Positions 45,490 to 55,693 of a stretch of 64,000 nucleotides of DNA are shown here, piece after piece. Numbering within the stretch: the stretch's first letter is position 1; every line of letters starts with the position of its first letter. This stretch comes from Plasmodiophora brassicae. Lineage: Eukaryota; Endomyxa: Phytomyxea; Phytomyxea; Plasmodiophorida. The stretch covers positions 1 through 64,000 of the forward strand of contig CP145426.1 in assembly GCA_036867785.1 (NCBI GenBank), written 5' to 3'. Below the pieces are notes generated by a model. That model did not search any database and was not told the DNA's origin. It saw nothing but the letters and a program-made list of their open reading frames with translations. The translations under genes were made by a program, and so were the position numbers.

Positions 45490-46000
45490 CGCACCACCGG
45501 GAGGCGAGCGGCGGCACCCGTAGCGCCGTACGTTTCCGTTGGGCTGGGCAGACGTCGGCAACGGCAAGTCCAGCCGTTAGGGCGCGAACCGCCGGGTCCT
45601 GGCCGGGACGGACAGCACCGAGCCGGGGACCAATTGCTCGTTGCGGAGCACCTTCCTCATTCGTGGGCGTTCGGCCCATGCCGCGCGCTGACCTCGCCTT
45701 CCTGTTGCGAGTCGACTCCGGGAACGTCGGCGTCGACCGCGTCCTGCCCAAGTTCGATCTCGATCACGCCGCCGGCGCTGGCAGCATTGCCGAAGGCCAC
45801 CTGGCGCAACGGGAGATCGAGCGGCGTTCGTCAAAGTCGAACGGCGGTTCGTCGAGGACATGTTCGTGGAAGAGAGGCAGCACTTGGCCGACAACTACTG
45901 GGACGACGTGCTGGATCCGCGGACGGCCTGGATTTGGAATCGAATCGCCTGCAGCTGATGCAGGGCCAGTGTTCCTGGCATGTGCCGTGCTGAGACCTTC
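45490..46000 (+). pseudogene. ABC1-kinase fragment, pseudogene
   Basis: 45670-45960 repeats part of the ABC1 kinase at 51.3-51.6 kb. GVRPMPRADLAFLLRVDSGN, VDRVLPKFDLDHAAGAGSIA and EGH match GIRPMPRADLDFQLHADFAD, VDRILPKFDRDHAIGGGSIA and EGH. After the glycine loop the frame shifts, and similarity continues to the region matching LADNYW..QLMQSQG. The catalytic half is absent. The 45490-45560 stretch (CGGCACCCGTA..GTACGTTTCCGTTGGG) is also present at 48395-48460. A dead partial duplication. Confidence 0.8.
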
Positions 46001-46111
46001 CCGCAGGCACCACTGGAAAATCCCGACTCTGTATTTGCCACCACTGGGTTAGACCAACGTGATGATCCCCTCAAGCGTGCTTCTCTTTCTGGCCGTCAAC
46101 GAAGGAGAAAT

Positions 46112-47702
46112 TCAGTGGGCATTACTGGCGTCACCCCCGCCCTGGCCGGGTAGCATTCGCCTGGCGTACGAGCGAAGTTTCGAGTTGCGCTGAGCCTGGA
46201 CCGCGTGCTTCAACGCTTTGACGATGTCTCGGAGGCCCCGACCTTTTGCAATCGTGCGGGGCGTCTCGTTGCGCCAGTTGCGAGAATTGATCTTGATTTC
46301 GGGGCGATTCAGTAGCAATTCGACGACCTTTAAATTCCCTTTCTGAACGGCTGCGTGCAACGGCGTACCCGACAACTTGTCAGGCACGTTGACGTCAATC
46401 CTGGCATCACGCAGTAGCACTTCGACGATGTCTATGCGGCCTTCGTCGATGGCCACTTGCAACGGTGTCCATCCATCAGCGTCAAGCGCGTTGACTTTGA
46501 TGCCAGGCACCTTCAGCAGCCTCTCAACAATGCCCGTTTCCCACATGCTCCTCGAAGCTCTATGCAACGTCGATTTGCTGTTCTCATGGCCGTTGACTTC
46601 AATCCCGGGCACGTTCAAGAGAAACTCGACCAAGTCAGGTAAGTCCCACTCAACTGCAACGTCCAACGGCGTGTAGCCATATCGGTTTCGCGCGTTCACG
46701 ACGATCCCGGGGACCTGGACCAGCAACGGGACAAGGACACCACGGTCTAGCGACTTGACAGCATAGTGCAGCGCTGAGCCGAGGTTCACGTCGATATCGG
46801 GTGCCTTGAGCAGCGCCCTGACCAAGTCGACGGAGTTCCTGGGGGCCGACGGGAACATCCCGCCGTACCCCTGGATGGCCATCTCGAGCGGCGTAGTACC
46901 AAGTTGATTGTTCACGTCATTGACATTGATGCCGGGCACCTTGACCAGCTCCTCGACAATCGCAACTTTACCCGTCAATACTGCCTCCTGGAGGAAATTG
47001 ACATCCGGCCCATAATCATACATCGCGTCGTTGACCAGGTCGACGTCACCACCCCGGCCGATAACAATGTCCCGCACCTGCTCTTCGATCTTCATTCTTC
47101 GGATGTCTTCGCTGAAGGTTTCTGCACCGAGAAGGAGTCTGCAAAAGGGAGCGTAGTCTCCGACGAACTCGTGAAGAATCTCGTTTTGTGGCCACAGCCA
47201 GTTGCGCATGTCCCCAATATGAGCCCAGGTGTGCACCGTTGATACGATCGCGACCTTGAGCTCTTGCATGCAGAGGTAGTCGGCAGCGATCAGTAGCCGG
47301 CAACGTTGATCTGGCTCCGCTGTCGAAAGCACTTGTTCCGCCCAGGTAGTGGCGCTGAGCTGTCGAACACCATTAATGGTCAGTGGACACTGATCTACGG
47401 TTCGTGTAGGCAATGTGTAATACCTCAGATTGGATAAAATGCTCGAGTAGGGCTACCTCGTGGTTCGTGACGGGAAGGTGCTCCAGGGATATTTGGATTG
47501 TGTTCTTGTCCGAGTTGTAATACTTTGGGAACGTATGGGCTAGGGAATGGGCTAACGCAGGTGCCGTGTCGTCGATATCGACAATGTAACCATCGCGTGT
47601 GACGATCTGCACCACAGCCTCCGTCACGCCAGGCCAGAAGACCGCGAGCAGGATCACGACGGCAGGAACGGCCCCACTGCGGGCTGGGCTGCCAGCAGAC
47701 AT
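46112..47702 (-). CDS. Secreted SKP1/POZ-like domain plus ankyrin-repeat protein
   Basis: Two exons, 47424-47702 and 46112-47359, with a 64-bp intron; 508 residues. A clear signal peptide (AVPAVVILLAVFWPGVTEA) is followed by an SKP1/POZ-like segment: VVQIVTRDGYIVDIDDTAPA (strand and DG turn as in SKP1), ISLEHLPVTNHEVALLEHFI, then the second half TWAEQV and RCRLLIAADYLCMQELKVAI (SKP1: LILAANYLDIKGLLD). From about residue 190 come at least seven ankyrin repeats of the type LLKVPGIKVNALDADGWTPL, ending in a basic tail. There is no transmembrane helix after the signal. It could be an exported protein meant to bind an F-box protein or cullin; this is inference. A second protein of the same design lies at 61.5-62.8 kb. 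Confidence 0.82.
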
Positions 47703-49012
47703 GGCAGCGGACAGGAGAGCTTGTAGATGGCGGGCACCAGAAGTTGTCGCACGACGACGCTTGATATCAGAATGGATGTTGCAATCATGCAATGGCAAAG
47801 CCGGCGCAGGTCGCGACCGGCCCAGAAGTCCGCACGGCATTTGCCGTTGTGCGAACTAAACTGCGGCGCGCGCCAGTCCCCGGAAAGCTGTTCCTGGCCA
47901 GGCCACGTGACTTTAAATTGCGTTTGACCGGACACGGGATGTTTAAACATGTACCGTAACAAGTACCCATCAGCCGCGCCAGCGTATAACCCCTGCTAGT
48001 ACCTGTAGGTATGTACGTACGTATGGCCGAATGCTGGCACGCAGCGCGATGCGGGTGTCAGTGTTGGCACGTGGCACACCGTACCATGTCAACATGGCAC
48101 CGTGCGCCGTGCACTGCTTGAGTCGTGACGGGTGGCACCGTGCGCTTGATGCTCCAGCTTGCGCACCCGACGAGAAGGATCTGAATGGACTCTCCGCTGA
48201 GGACGAGCAGTGCGGCGACGAGCAAGAAGAAGTAGTTGATATCGAACAGCAACTCTTCCAGGAGTGGAAGGATATCCTCGACGCGCTTGCGACATGCGCG
48301 TCATCTGCTACCTTTGACGACGATGTCATCGAGGTAACGGAGCAAGGCGTTGTCGGACCAGCGTGACGCGGCGACGCCGCACCACCGAGCGAGGCGTGAC
48401 CGCGCGGCACCCGTATAGCACGGTACGTTTTCGTTGGGCGGGCAGCTGGCAACGACGCCGAGCGCTGCTGGAAGTCCCTGTGCCTTGTGAAATCGGCCGC
48501 ACGAGGGCAACACAGCTGTTTGTTCCTCGCCGCTGTCTTCTGCTGCCCCGTCCCCAGGTGCCAGGGTGCACGCTGACGTCATATCGCTCTCCCGGATCTG
48601 CAACCGGTACGCGGCCTGCCATATCCCGTCCCAGGCGTGCGCCGGGCGTTACCCGACGTCCCGGTTTCCCACCTGGCGCGTTGCGTCGATCCCATGCGCC
48701 TGCTGCCCCCGCCGACGGATGGACGGGTTCGGCTGGATGGAGCGACGCGGGGCGCCCGTCCCAGTCTCCGCGCCTGCGGCGGCGACACCATCTCGGTGGC
48801 GGGAGCTAAATCCGTGCAGACCCCCTTTCTAAATTGCAACCCAGCTGGAAGCAGCACGTCGCTCTAATTTGTCAGCCAGTGCGATTTCCGGCATCTGCAT
48901 TCAGGCCGCCGGGAACCGGTCGCGACCGAATCTCAAACGGCGGTCATTGGTGACACCGTTGACGCCGTCGAGACAGACAGCCGGGAAGGGGGGGACGAGG
49001 GATCCGACAGGT
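47703..49012. other. Intergenic gap, repeat pieces, no firm gene
   Basis: 1.3 kb. A plus-strand frame at 48031-48366 ends in an acidic stretch (AEDEQCGDEQEEVVDIEQQL); a minus-strand frame over the same bases contains a hydrophobic segment (FFLLVAALLVLSG) but has no ATG. Neither is convincing. 48363-48470 is related to the start of the ABC1 pseudogene region at 45.5 kb. Confidence 0.4.
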
Positions 49013-49576
49013 ATGGGGATTTCAGGAATTCGTGCGCGAACGGCATATGCTGCTGGGTCGTCGATCAAGTGGGTGTGCCTGCGCCCGAGGCTGGCCGCTC
49101 TCATGCTTACGTCCGTTGCGGTCCTCGTCGCCTCTGTCGTCACCCTGGTGGTCTGCCTGTCTGGAGTCCGCGCCCCGCTAGACGGCCCCGATGTGGACGG
49201 TACAAGGGCAGGCGTTGGGCAGCCGGAGACGAGTGATCGTGTGAAGTGGACCCCCGCCAAGGCAGCCGTCGCGGCAGCTGGTGTTGCCGGCCTGGGCACT
49301 GCCTCATGGTGGGCCTACAGCCGATACCGTGTGCGCAAGCCGGAACCTGAACGGGCGGTCGACAAGGCCAGCAACCAGGCCGTCTCGCCGCAACGGGCGA
49401 ACTTGAAGGCGCACATGACGAAGGCGAACGCCATGACGGCTGCGAAGAAGGGCGTATCGGTCCTCGGATTCGATGCGGCCGACGCGGCGCTCATGGCCGG
49501 CATGACCGGGTACTTTGCGCACCAGGAGCCTCGTCCACGTCGTAGGCGACGGTCGTCTCCTCTTGTCCCGCGTTGA
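49013..49576 (+). CDS. Membrane protein with one or two helices, unknown
   Basis: A 187-residue frame from an ATG at 49013. A strong hydrophobic helix (LAALMLTSVAVLVASVVTLV) lies near the N-terminus and could be a signal anchor. A weaker one follows (AAVAAAGVAGLGTASWWAYS), then a basic region and an Arg-rich end (PRPRRRRRSS). No family was recognised. The ankyrin-ABC1 gene starts 165 bp downstream on the same strand. The Arg-rich end may be intron read-through. Confidence 0.5.
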   Translation: MGISGIRARTAYAAGSSIKWVCLRPRLAALMLTSVAVLVASVVTLVVCLSGVRAPLDGPDVDGTRAGVGQPETSDRVKWTPAKAAVAAAGVAGLGTASWWAYSRYRVRKPEPERAVDKASNQAVSPQRANLKAHMTKANAMTAAKKGVSVLGFDAADAALMAGMTGYFAHQEPRPRRRRRSSPLVPR

Positions 49577-49741
49577 CGTCTGATACTGGTACAGCCGTCA
49601 ACGCTACAGTCGGTCCGGAGGACATGTCCTTGTCGATGGAGGCAACAGCTGGCTTCCCGTACATATCTGAGAGCAGGTATGGTTTGCTGATCGGGTCGCC
49701 ACCAGACACAACCCGTTAACCGGTGATATCCCGTCAGGTTC

Positions 49742-52700
49742 ATGCCGGCGAACACTACCGGCGAGAAACTCGATCGTCTGCGCGACGAATTCGGCCGTAA
49801 TGCCGTCTTCTACGTCATCCAAAGCATTACGTAAGCCGCGTGATCGGGTCACATCTGTGCACATTCTGGCATAATCGGAGCCTGGGTCAGACTGAATCCC
49901 ATGGGAATCGCGGATCGGATGCACGTGATTGACGCCGTCCTGCGTCACGTTCGGAGCGGTGACCTGGCGAGTACCGACGAGGGCGGCTGTACAACGCTCC
50001 GGAGCATCATCGACCTGGCTCTGGAAGACTTGGTGACCTTCGACCAGCGCATGCCTGTCGTCGCTGCGTTCCTGAGGCATAACGCCCTCTCTGCCGACAT
50101 TATCAACCATCCTGATGATAACGGATTCACAGTTCTGCACAGCATTGTTATTGAGATCACGTATTTACTCCCTATGAACATTCATGCTGACGCAAACAGA
50201 CAATTCGCTAACTGGTCCTCTGGGCCGGGGCAGATTCCCGTCGACAAGGCCTTGACGCGTTCAGTTTCTGGTCAACATTGCCAATATGTTGCTTGACAAC
50301 GGCGCCGATTGTACAATCGCTAGCGACATTCATGGGTACACTCCCCGGTCGATGGTGATCGATGCGATCAGGTGTGTTCTTGATCAGGTCCCGTCACCGG
50401 GCCGTAACTAATGATTGCGACCAAACAGTCGATGCCCAGTCGGGTGCCCTGCGGGCCGGGAGACGCTTGTCGCTCTTCTGACGCGCATGGATGGCTGCGA
50501 GCAAGACGTTCCAGTCACAACACGCTTCAACGATAACGGTCGTCGATTTGTCGCCATGCAAATCCGCAACCACGCTGCCGATATCATCGAATGTTTCACG
50601 CTCCGAAACAGATATGGCTTTTCAGACGAAGCCGACGAAGATGGCTATTCAGACGAAGCCGACGAAGATGGCTTTTCAGACGAAGCTGACGAAGATGGCT
50701 TTTTCTACGAAGCCGACCAAGAAGTCTTTTTAGCCAAGGCCTCGGCTTCGTGCGTGCCGGCTCTGGACGACATTCCGCGTCCCACATCGGAGGCGCTCAT
50801 GGATGCCGCCGACGGCCACCCTGGCCTGCGCTTCTTCCTGGACAAGATCATGACGCTGAAGCGGAAAGGGAGTGTATCTAGCGCTCTGTACAAAGCGACC
50901 AAAGCGATCAAGATCGTGTCCATGCACAAGTTTGCGTTGCGTTCAAAGTCGCAGGAGGCGGCTCTCTGGGCCTGCCTTAAATCCAACGTCGACCCGTTCG
51001 TACATTGGCGAACGGAACTGGATCGAGCGAGGCTATTTCCTCAGGAGCACCTGCGCGTTGACGCATGGCTCAGGCTCTACGTTGGGGCCCTGGAACCTTA
51101 TCGACGCATGCTGCACATGTTCGAAATCCTGGCCGGGGTGAACAGCAACGGTCCGAAGACCAAGGTGCGCATGGTGGCTTCGTTCCTGCGAACCGACATC
51201 CGGGACGATGTTTACACTGCCGTGTCGAACGTTGCCATGGGCGGTGGCCCTGTTCTGATGAAGACATTCCAGGAACTCGCCAGCTCGTTCGTCGATCCCG
51301 CCATGGCCGCCAAGGCCATGGCCTTCTTCAATGGTATTCGGCCCATGCCGCGCGCTGACCTCGACTTCCAGTTGCATGCCGACTTCGCCGACGACGTCGA
51401 CCGCATCCTGCCCAAGTTCGACAGGGACCACGCCATCGGCGGCGGCAGCATCGCCGAAGGCCATCGGACGGAGTACAACGGGAAACCGGCGTTCGCCAAA
51501 GTCAAACGTTGTCTCGTCGAGGCCATGTTCAAGGAAGAGCAAGAGAACTTGGCCGACAACTACTGGAAAGACGTGTCGGATCTGGACAACCTGGATCCGA
51601 AAGCGTATCGGCTGCAGCTGATGCAGAGCCAGGGATTGATGTGCCGTGCTCGCATGGCGCGCTACCTGCAGCCGATCTTCCTGCGCGTCCCACCCAGCCT
51701 GTCGTTCACCAAAGAAGCGTCGGCGATGCGGTTCGCCGCCGACGTGTTCGCGCCATTGTCCCCGCGCGTCAAGGTCCCCGCCGTCCTTCTCAGCACGGCG
51801 AACGTCATCGTCATGTCGCTGGCGCCGGGTGACGGTACGCTGGCCACGTGGAGGCCGTCGCCGTTGGCGGGCGGCCGCGACGTCTGCGACCTGGTCGGGA
51901 CGTTCGAGATGTTCGCTCGCGCGTGGTTCGAGAACATGCTGTTCAGCGAAGCGCAGACGCTGATCCACACCGACATGCATCCCGGGAACTTCATGTACAA
52001 GTACGTGCACGGCGACAGGCAGTACCAGGAGTCGGGCCTGACCGTCGTCGACTGGGGCCAGCACATCGTCATGCCGAACGATGTCAACCGCGCTGTGACC
52101 TCCAAGATCCTCGCCATTGTCATTGGGTGTCTGGCCGGCCACCTCGACATGGTCATCGCCGCTGTCGAGTCGCTGCCCCACCCAGACGACGACAACGACG
52201 ACGAATTGCAGCTGGTTCGCGACGCGTTCGCCGTCAAGGGCCTCGCTCGATCCGCGAGCGTCATCGCGCTGATCAGCCAGCTGTTCTTTGGCTGGAGGCA
52301 GAATGGAGGTTATTTCGGCACCCCAAAGAGGCTCATGGACTCGAAGGCGAAAGAGATCATGCGCTTGGTCAGCATCGGCACGGACGGGATTGCCTCGCTG
52401 TGGCGGACGTTCGAAGTCCTGGAGAAGCGGCTGGCCCAGGCGGCCCCGTCTTGCCCCTGCACCATGCCGACGTTCGCCGAGTTCGTGTGGAAGCACGCGC
52501 CCGCCTGGGTCGTCAAGTTCACCCGGCAGCAGGCGGCGACGCTGTACACGTTCTGGAACGGGGGCAACGTGCAGGCGACGCCCGACGTCGCCCTGAAGCC
52601 GACCACGTTCGCGGACCTGGCGACGGGTCGGTTGATTTCGAGCCCGGACGCACGTCGCGGCCTGCTCGCCGCCGGCCGCGCGCTCGTCAGCCTCGACCCG

Positions 52701-53201
52701 AAGAAGCTGGCGGACGTCCCCGGCAGCGTCATTCGTGATGCAACCGCCTGGGCGCATCGCTCCGTGCTCGATCGGCTCCCCGTCCGTATGCACCCGTTCC
52801 TCGTCAAATGGAGCAGGGTGTTCGGTGCCGAGATCGCCTACCAGTCCTTCAAGCATGTCGTCCTGGGCAAGAAGCCTTCCCAGCACGCGCTGACGAAACG
52901 GTCGTTCTCGAAGATGCTCCTGAGGAATGCGGCCGTCGTGGTCGCCATCGATGCGATCGAGCAAGGCCTGACGTCGCAGAGGAAGAAGTTGGTGACGTAC
53001 TTGGCTACGCGGCCGCGCGAGCCTGACGGAACGACGGCCACGACGACGACGAAGGGCAGCAAGCGCCCGTGGCTCAACGAGAAGACCAAACGCGTGTGGC
53101 GTCAAGCGAGGCGCGTATTCGACAAGTTCTACATGCCCTACAAGTCCATGGCCGTCCAACACCGCCTCGTCAACGTGATCCGTGCGGCCGCAGGCCTGTG
53201 A
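49742..53201 (+). CDS. Ankyrin-repeat/ABC1 (ADCK/UbiB-type) kinase fusion
   Basis: Exons 49742-49830, 49891 to about 50146-50160, about 50265-50371, and 50429-53201. The last intron (57 bp, with CTAAT near its 3' end) joins GYTPRSMVIDAIR in frame to SRCPVGCPAG of the kinase frame. The N-terminus has degenerate ankyrin repeats (DEGGCTTLRSI, DDNGFTVLHSI, NMLLDNGADCTIASDIHGYT). Four acidic 9-residue repeats (GFSDEADED) follow. The kinase has loop GGGSIAEGH, lysine block AFAKVKR, LIHTDMHPGNFMYK (catalytic) and LTVVDWGQHIV (metal site). ABC1 kinases usually have an alanine-rich loop (AAAS); here it is glycine-rich. The typical N-terminal KxGQ motif is not evident. No mitochondrial presequence was found. 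The middle intron is unresolved. Confidence 0.75.
50616..50723 (+). repeat. 27-bp coding minisatellite, 4 copies
   Basis: Four direct 27-bp units (starting at 50616, 50643, 50670 and 50697) encode GFSDEADED, GYSDEADED, GFSDEADED and the diverged GFFYEADQE. The unit length is a multiple of three, so copy-number change keeps the frame. It lies between the ankyrin and kinase parts of the fusion protein as an acidic linker. Confidence 0.92.
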
Positions 53202-53626
53202 ACCGGCGCGCGTCCTTGTCCGTTTCGTTGCACGCGCCACTATCACAATACACACAACTGCCTTGTTACGGACATCATCGTCGGCTTCTGCCTTCCCCGG
53301 CCCGGACGGCTTCTTCCGCATCTTCAGCGCACTCGCGACTTCATTCCCTGCCGTCTTCCATTGAACGCCACGCGACCCTGTCCGGCTCACTCTCGTCTCG
53401 ATCGTGGATCCGCATCACGTCGCACGTCGTATTTGTGGTTTTGTGGACATTCTCACGGTGCTGCTGTCAGTGCTGTGGCAGTGCACGGACTACCAAATTG
53501 TTCTGCCATCGTGCACGTCTCCGCGTCTCAACTGGTTTGGGGCCCTGCCAAGCCAGCCACGTCCGTGGGTTCCCATCCTCGTCCTGACCGCCGTGAACCC
53601 TGACAACGCGCGTTTCCGTCCCCGTC

Positions 53627-53910
53627 ATGTCCCTTGCCTCAGCGATGGAGGATTGGAACCAGCTGATTCAGAACTTAACCCCACAGATCACCAAGATCCT
53701 TAGACAACAGCAGGAGCAACACCAATATATAACTGCTGCAACAGCAACACGAACAACTGCAGAAACAACAACAGCAACTACTCCAACAGCAACCACTGAA
53801 CTCGCAGCACCCCGCCAAGACGGAGCCCAAGGTTAAACTACTTCCCATCTACAACGGCAGCGAGGCCGTGCTCCGCGGATTTCTGAACCAAGCCAAGCTG
53901 TCATCACCGA
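53627..53910 (+). mobile_element. LTR retrotransposon remnant (gag-like start, probably Ty3/gypsy group)
   Basis: A short glutamine/threonine-rich stretch looks like the start of a gag gene of a Ty3/gypsy-type element. No protease, polymerase or integrase part is present, and no matching end repeats were identified. It looks broken, a small fragment. Age cannot be judged without related copies. Sequence at 53202-53626 may be its flank or leader, but nothing diagnostic was seen there. Confidence 0.45.
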
Positions 53911-53951
53911 GTAGCCAGACGACACCCTTAATGAATTGTTCGTGTTGAATC

Positions 53952-55401
53952 CTAGGCGGAAGCGATCCATTTCTGGCACGCCTCGACGGCTTTAGAATCG
54001 ATTGTGGCCCCCGCAGGTATTCTCGCGAACATCTCCGTGGCCTTCTGGAGGTTGTCGACTCTTTCGACCCAGTCGAAGACGTCGACGAACGTTGCCCCAT
54101 TTCTGCTCAACTCGAACAGGACCCGGATCATCGTTGGCATCGCCATGTCCATCGGCAATTCCCTCATGGCGCGCAGCAAAGAGAGCGTACACCCGGGACA
54201 CGCCTTCTTCGTGTATGCCTCAAACAGGCCAGGGAAGTACGCCACCTCAGCAGACGACCTATAGAATGTCTTTGACGGGTGTTACACAACGGTACCCATT
54301 GTCATACCTAAAGCAGATGGCCTCCCGGTCGCGTCGAAGTTCCGCAACGGCATGTCTGTACGTAGGTATCATGTCGAACATTTCCTGGCACTTCCCATAA
54401 GCAGGACTCGAACTGTCGACAACTTCAAGCGGGGTGCTTTCCAGCCAGAACGTCGATAGGTCCAGGGCGTTCAGTCGTCGGGGGTGAACGATCGTTCCCT
54501 CGCGTATCATTAAGTACCCCTTATGCCCAGAGCGCTCGTCGACGGTCTCGATCAGCGGGCAACGCTCCTTCTCGACTTGCAGATGTATCGCACCACTGGG
54601 AGGGGATCTGGACTCTGATGACGTGAAGACGATGCCCGCGAACGTGTCCTTGTAGAGGTCGGCGTACAATCGCATCATGACCGGGTTCCTGTCGACGTCG
54701 ACGACAAGCAGGATGTCAGAGGCCGCGAGTTTCGGCTTCGGCTTCACGCAGATGACAATGACCAGGCCTATGCACGCCAGCGTCATGATCGCCGCAACAG
54801 CGATGGCTATATGTACGCGCCCGAATCGTTTCCAGCAGTGGGGCTGTTTGCCCCGACGTTGTGGGTATGTGGACGATTCTCTCGTTGGCGGGTTTTCCGC
54901 ATCGGGTTCCGTTATCGAGTCGCTGGACGGAAGCCTTGCTGCGTTGTCGCTGACAGTAGACCGTCGACGTCCCGAGGGAAGGTGTCGTTCCCGTGCAGAA
55001 CGCGATAGTGAGCGTCGGGAATCGGGGTTCACTGTCAAGGAGAACTGTGAGGCAACTGTCGATGCAGTCGACCGACGACGTCGCCCGCCAGACGGCATCT
55101 GCCGCACGCAGACGGATTCCGCATCGTGGTCATCACCATCCGTAACAACCGAACATGATAGCGATGATCGACCCGACGCAACGCTAACCGCAGACGCACT
55201 GTCCACCGATGCACGCCTACCACCGTTCATCTCGTCAATGACCCTCTCTGGCTTCGATAGTTTCCGGCGGCTTGCGGATCCGGAACGTGACGTCATCGAT
55301 TTCGGGTTCCCATGTCGTGGACGTCTGTGGGGGATGGCCTGGCGTGACGTCTGCGCGCAACGACCAGCTGTTACGCCAGGCTTGACAGGTTTAGACCTCA
55401 T
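53952..55401 (-). CDS. Single-pass type II membrane protein with Ser/Arg-rich cytosolic domain, unknown
   Basis: The main exon (about 54285-55401) starts at an ATG and encodes a 190-residue Ser/Arg-rich, low-complexity N-terminus. One transmembrane helix follows (IAIAVAAIMTLACIGLVIVI), then a folded-looking outer domain (SDILLVVDVDRNPVMMRLYA, LNALDLSTFWLESTPLEVVD, CFRYDNGYRC). A second exon (53952-54245) continues with AYFPGLFEAYTKKACPGCTL and ends KAVEACQKWIASA. The join is probably a very short intron of about 40 bp; its borders are not certain. Four cysteines in the outer domain may form disulfides. The family is not recognised. Confidence 0.6.
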
Positions 55402-55693
55402 TGTCGATTATGAGTACTGGCCCATGGGCGCCGCCGGTCGACCAAAGCGTACTGGACGGCGTCTACCTACTCAGGAGCAGTGCCCTGGACTGTCAGGTAC
55501 CCGCTAAATTGTCAATGTGGGGCCGGACGTACCGGTACTTGGAGGCGCGAACGTCGCAGGTAGTACGTAACCCCATTTTGATGCTCATCAGGGTGACACG
55601 ATGGCACGAGCAAAAATGTAACACGCGTGACGTCGTGGTGTGGACGAGTGCACCGATCGGGTCGGCCTTGGACGCCATTTTGATATTGGTCGA

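Noticed and set aside
44212-45993. 593-codon plus-strand frame opposite the GT61 gene
   Set aside because: The minus strand has signal peptide, TPR and GT61 signature; the plus-strand translation is Arg/Val-rich low complexity.
46112-47413. Ankyrin gene starting at 47413 as a single exon
   Set aside because: The first codon would be TTG. A 64-bp GT-AG intron joins it to an upstream exon with signal peptide and the first half of an SKP1-like fold.
48058-48252. Small secreted protein with hydrophobic start
   Set aside because: There is no ATG before the hydrophobic stretch and the opposite strand is equally open.
51033-53390. 785-codon minus-strand frame opposite the ABC1 kinase
   Set aside because: It is antisense to a frame with conserved kinase motifs, is Arg/Gly/His-rich and has no domain; it is a GC-driven shadow.
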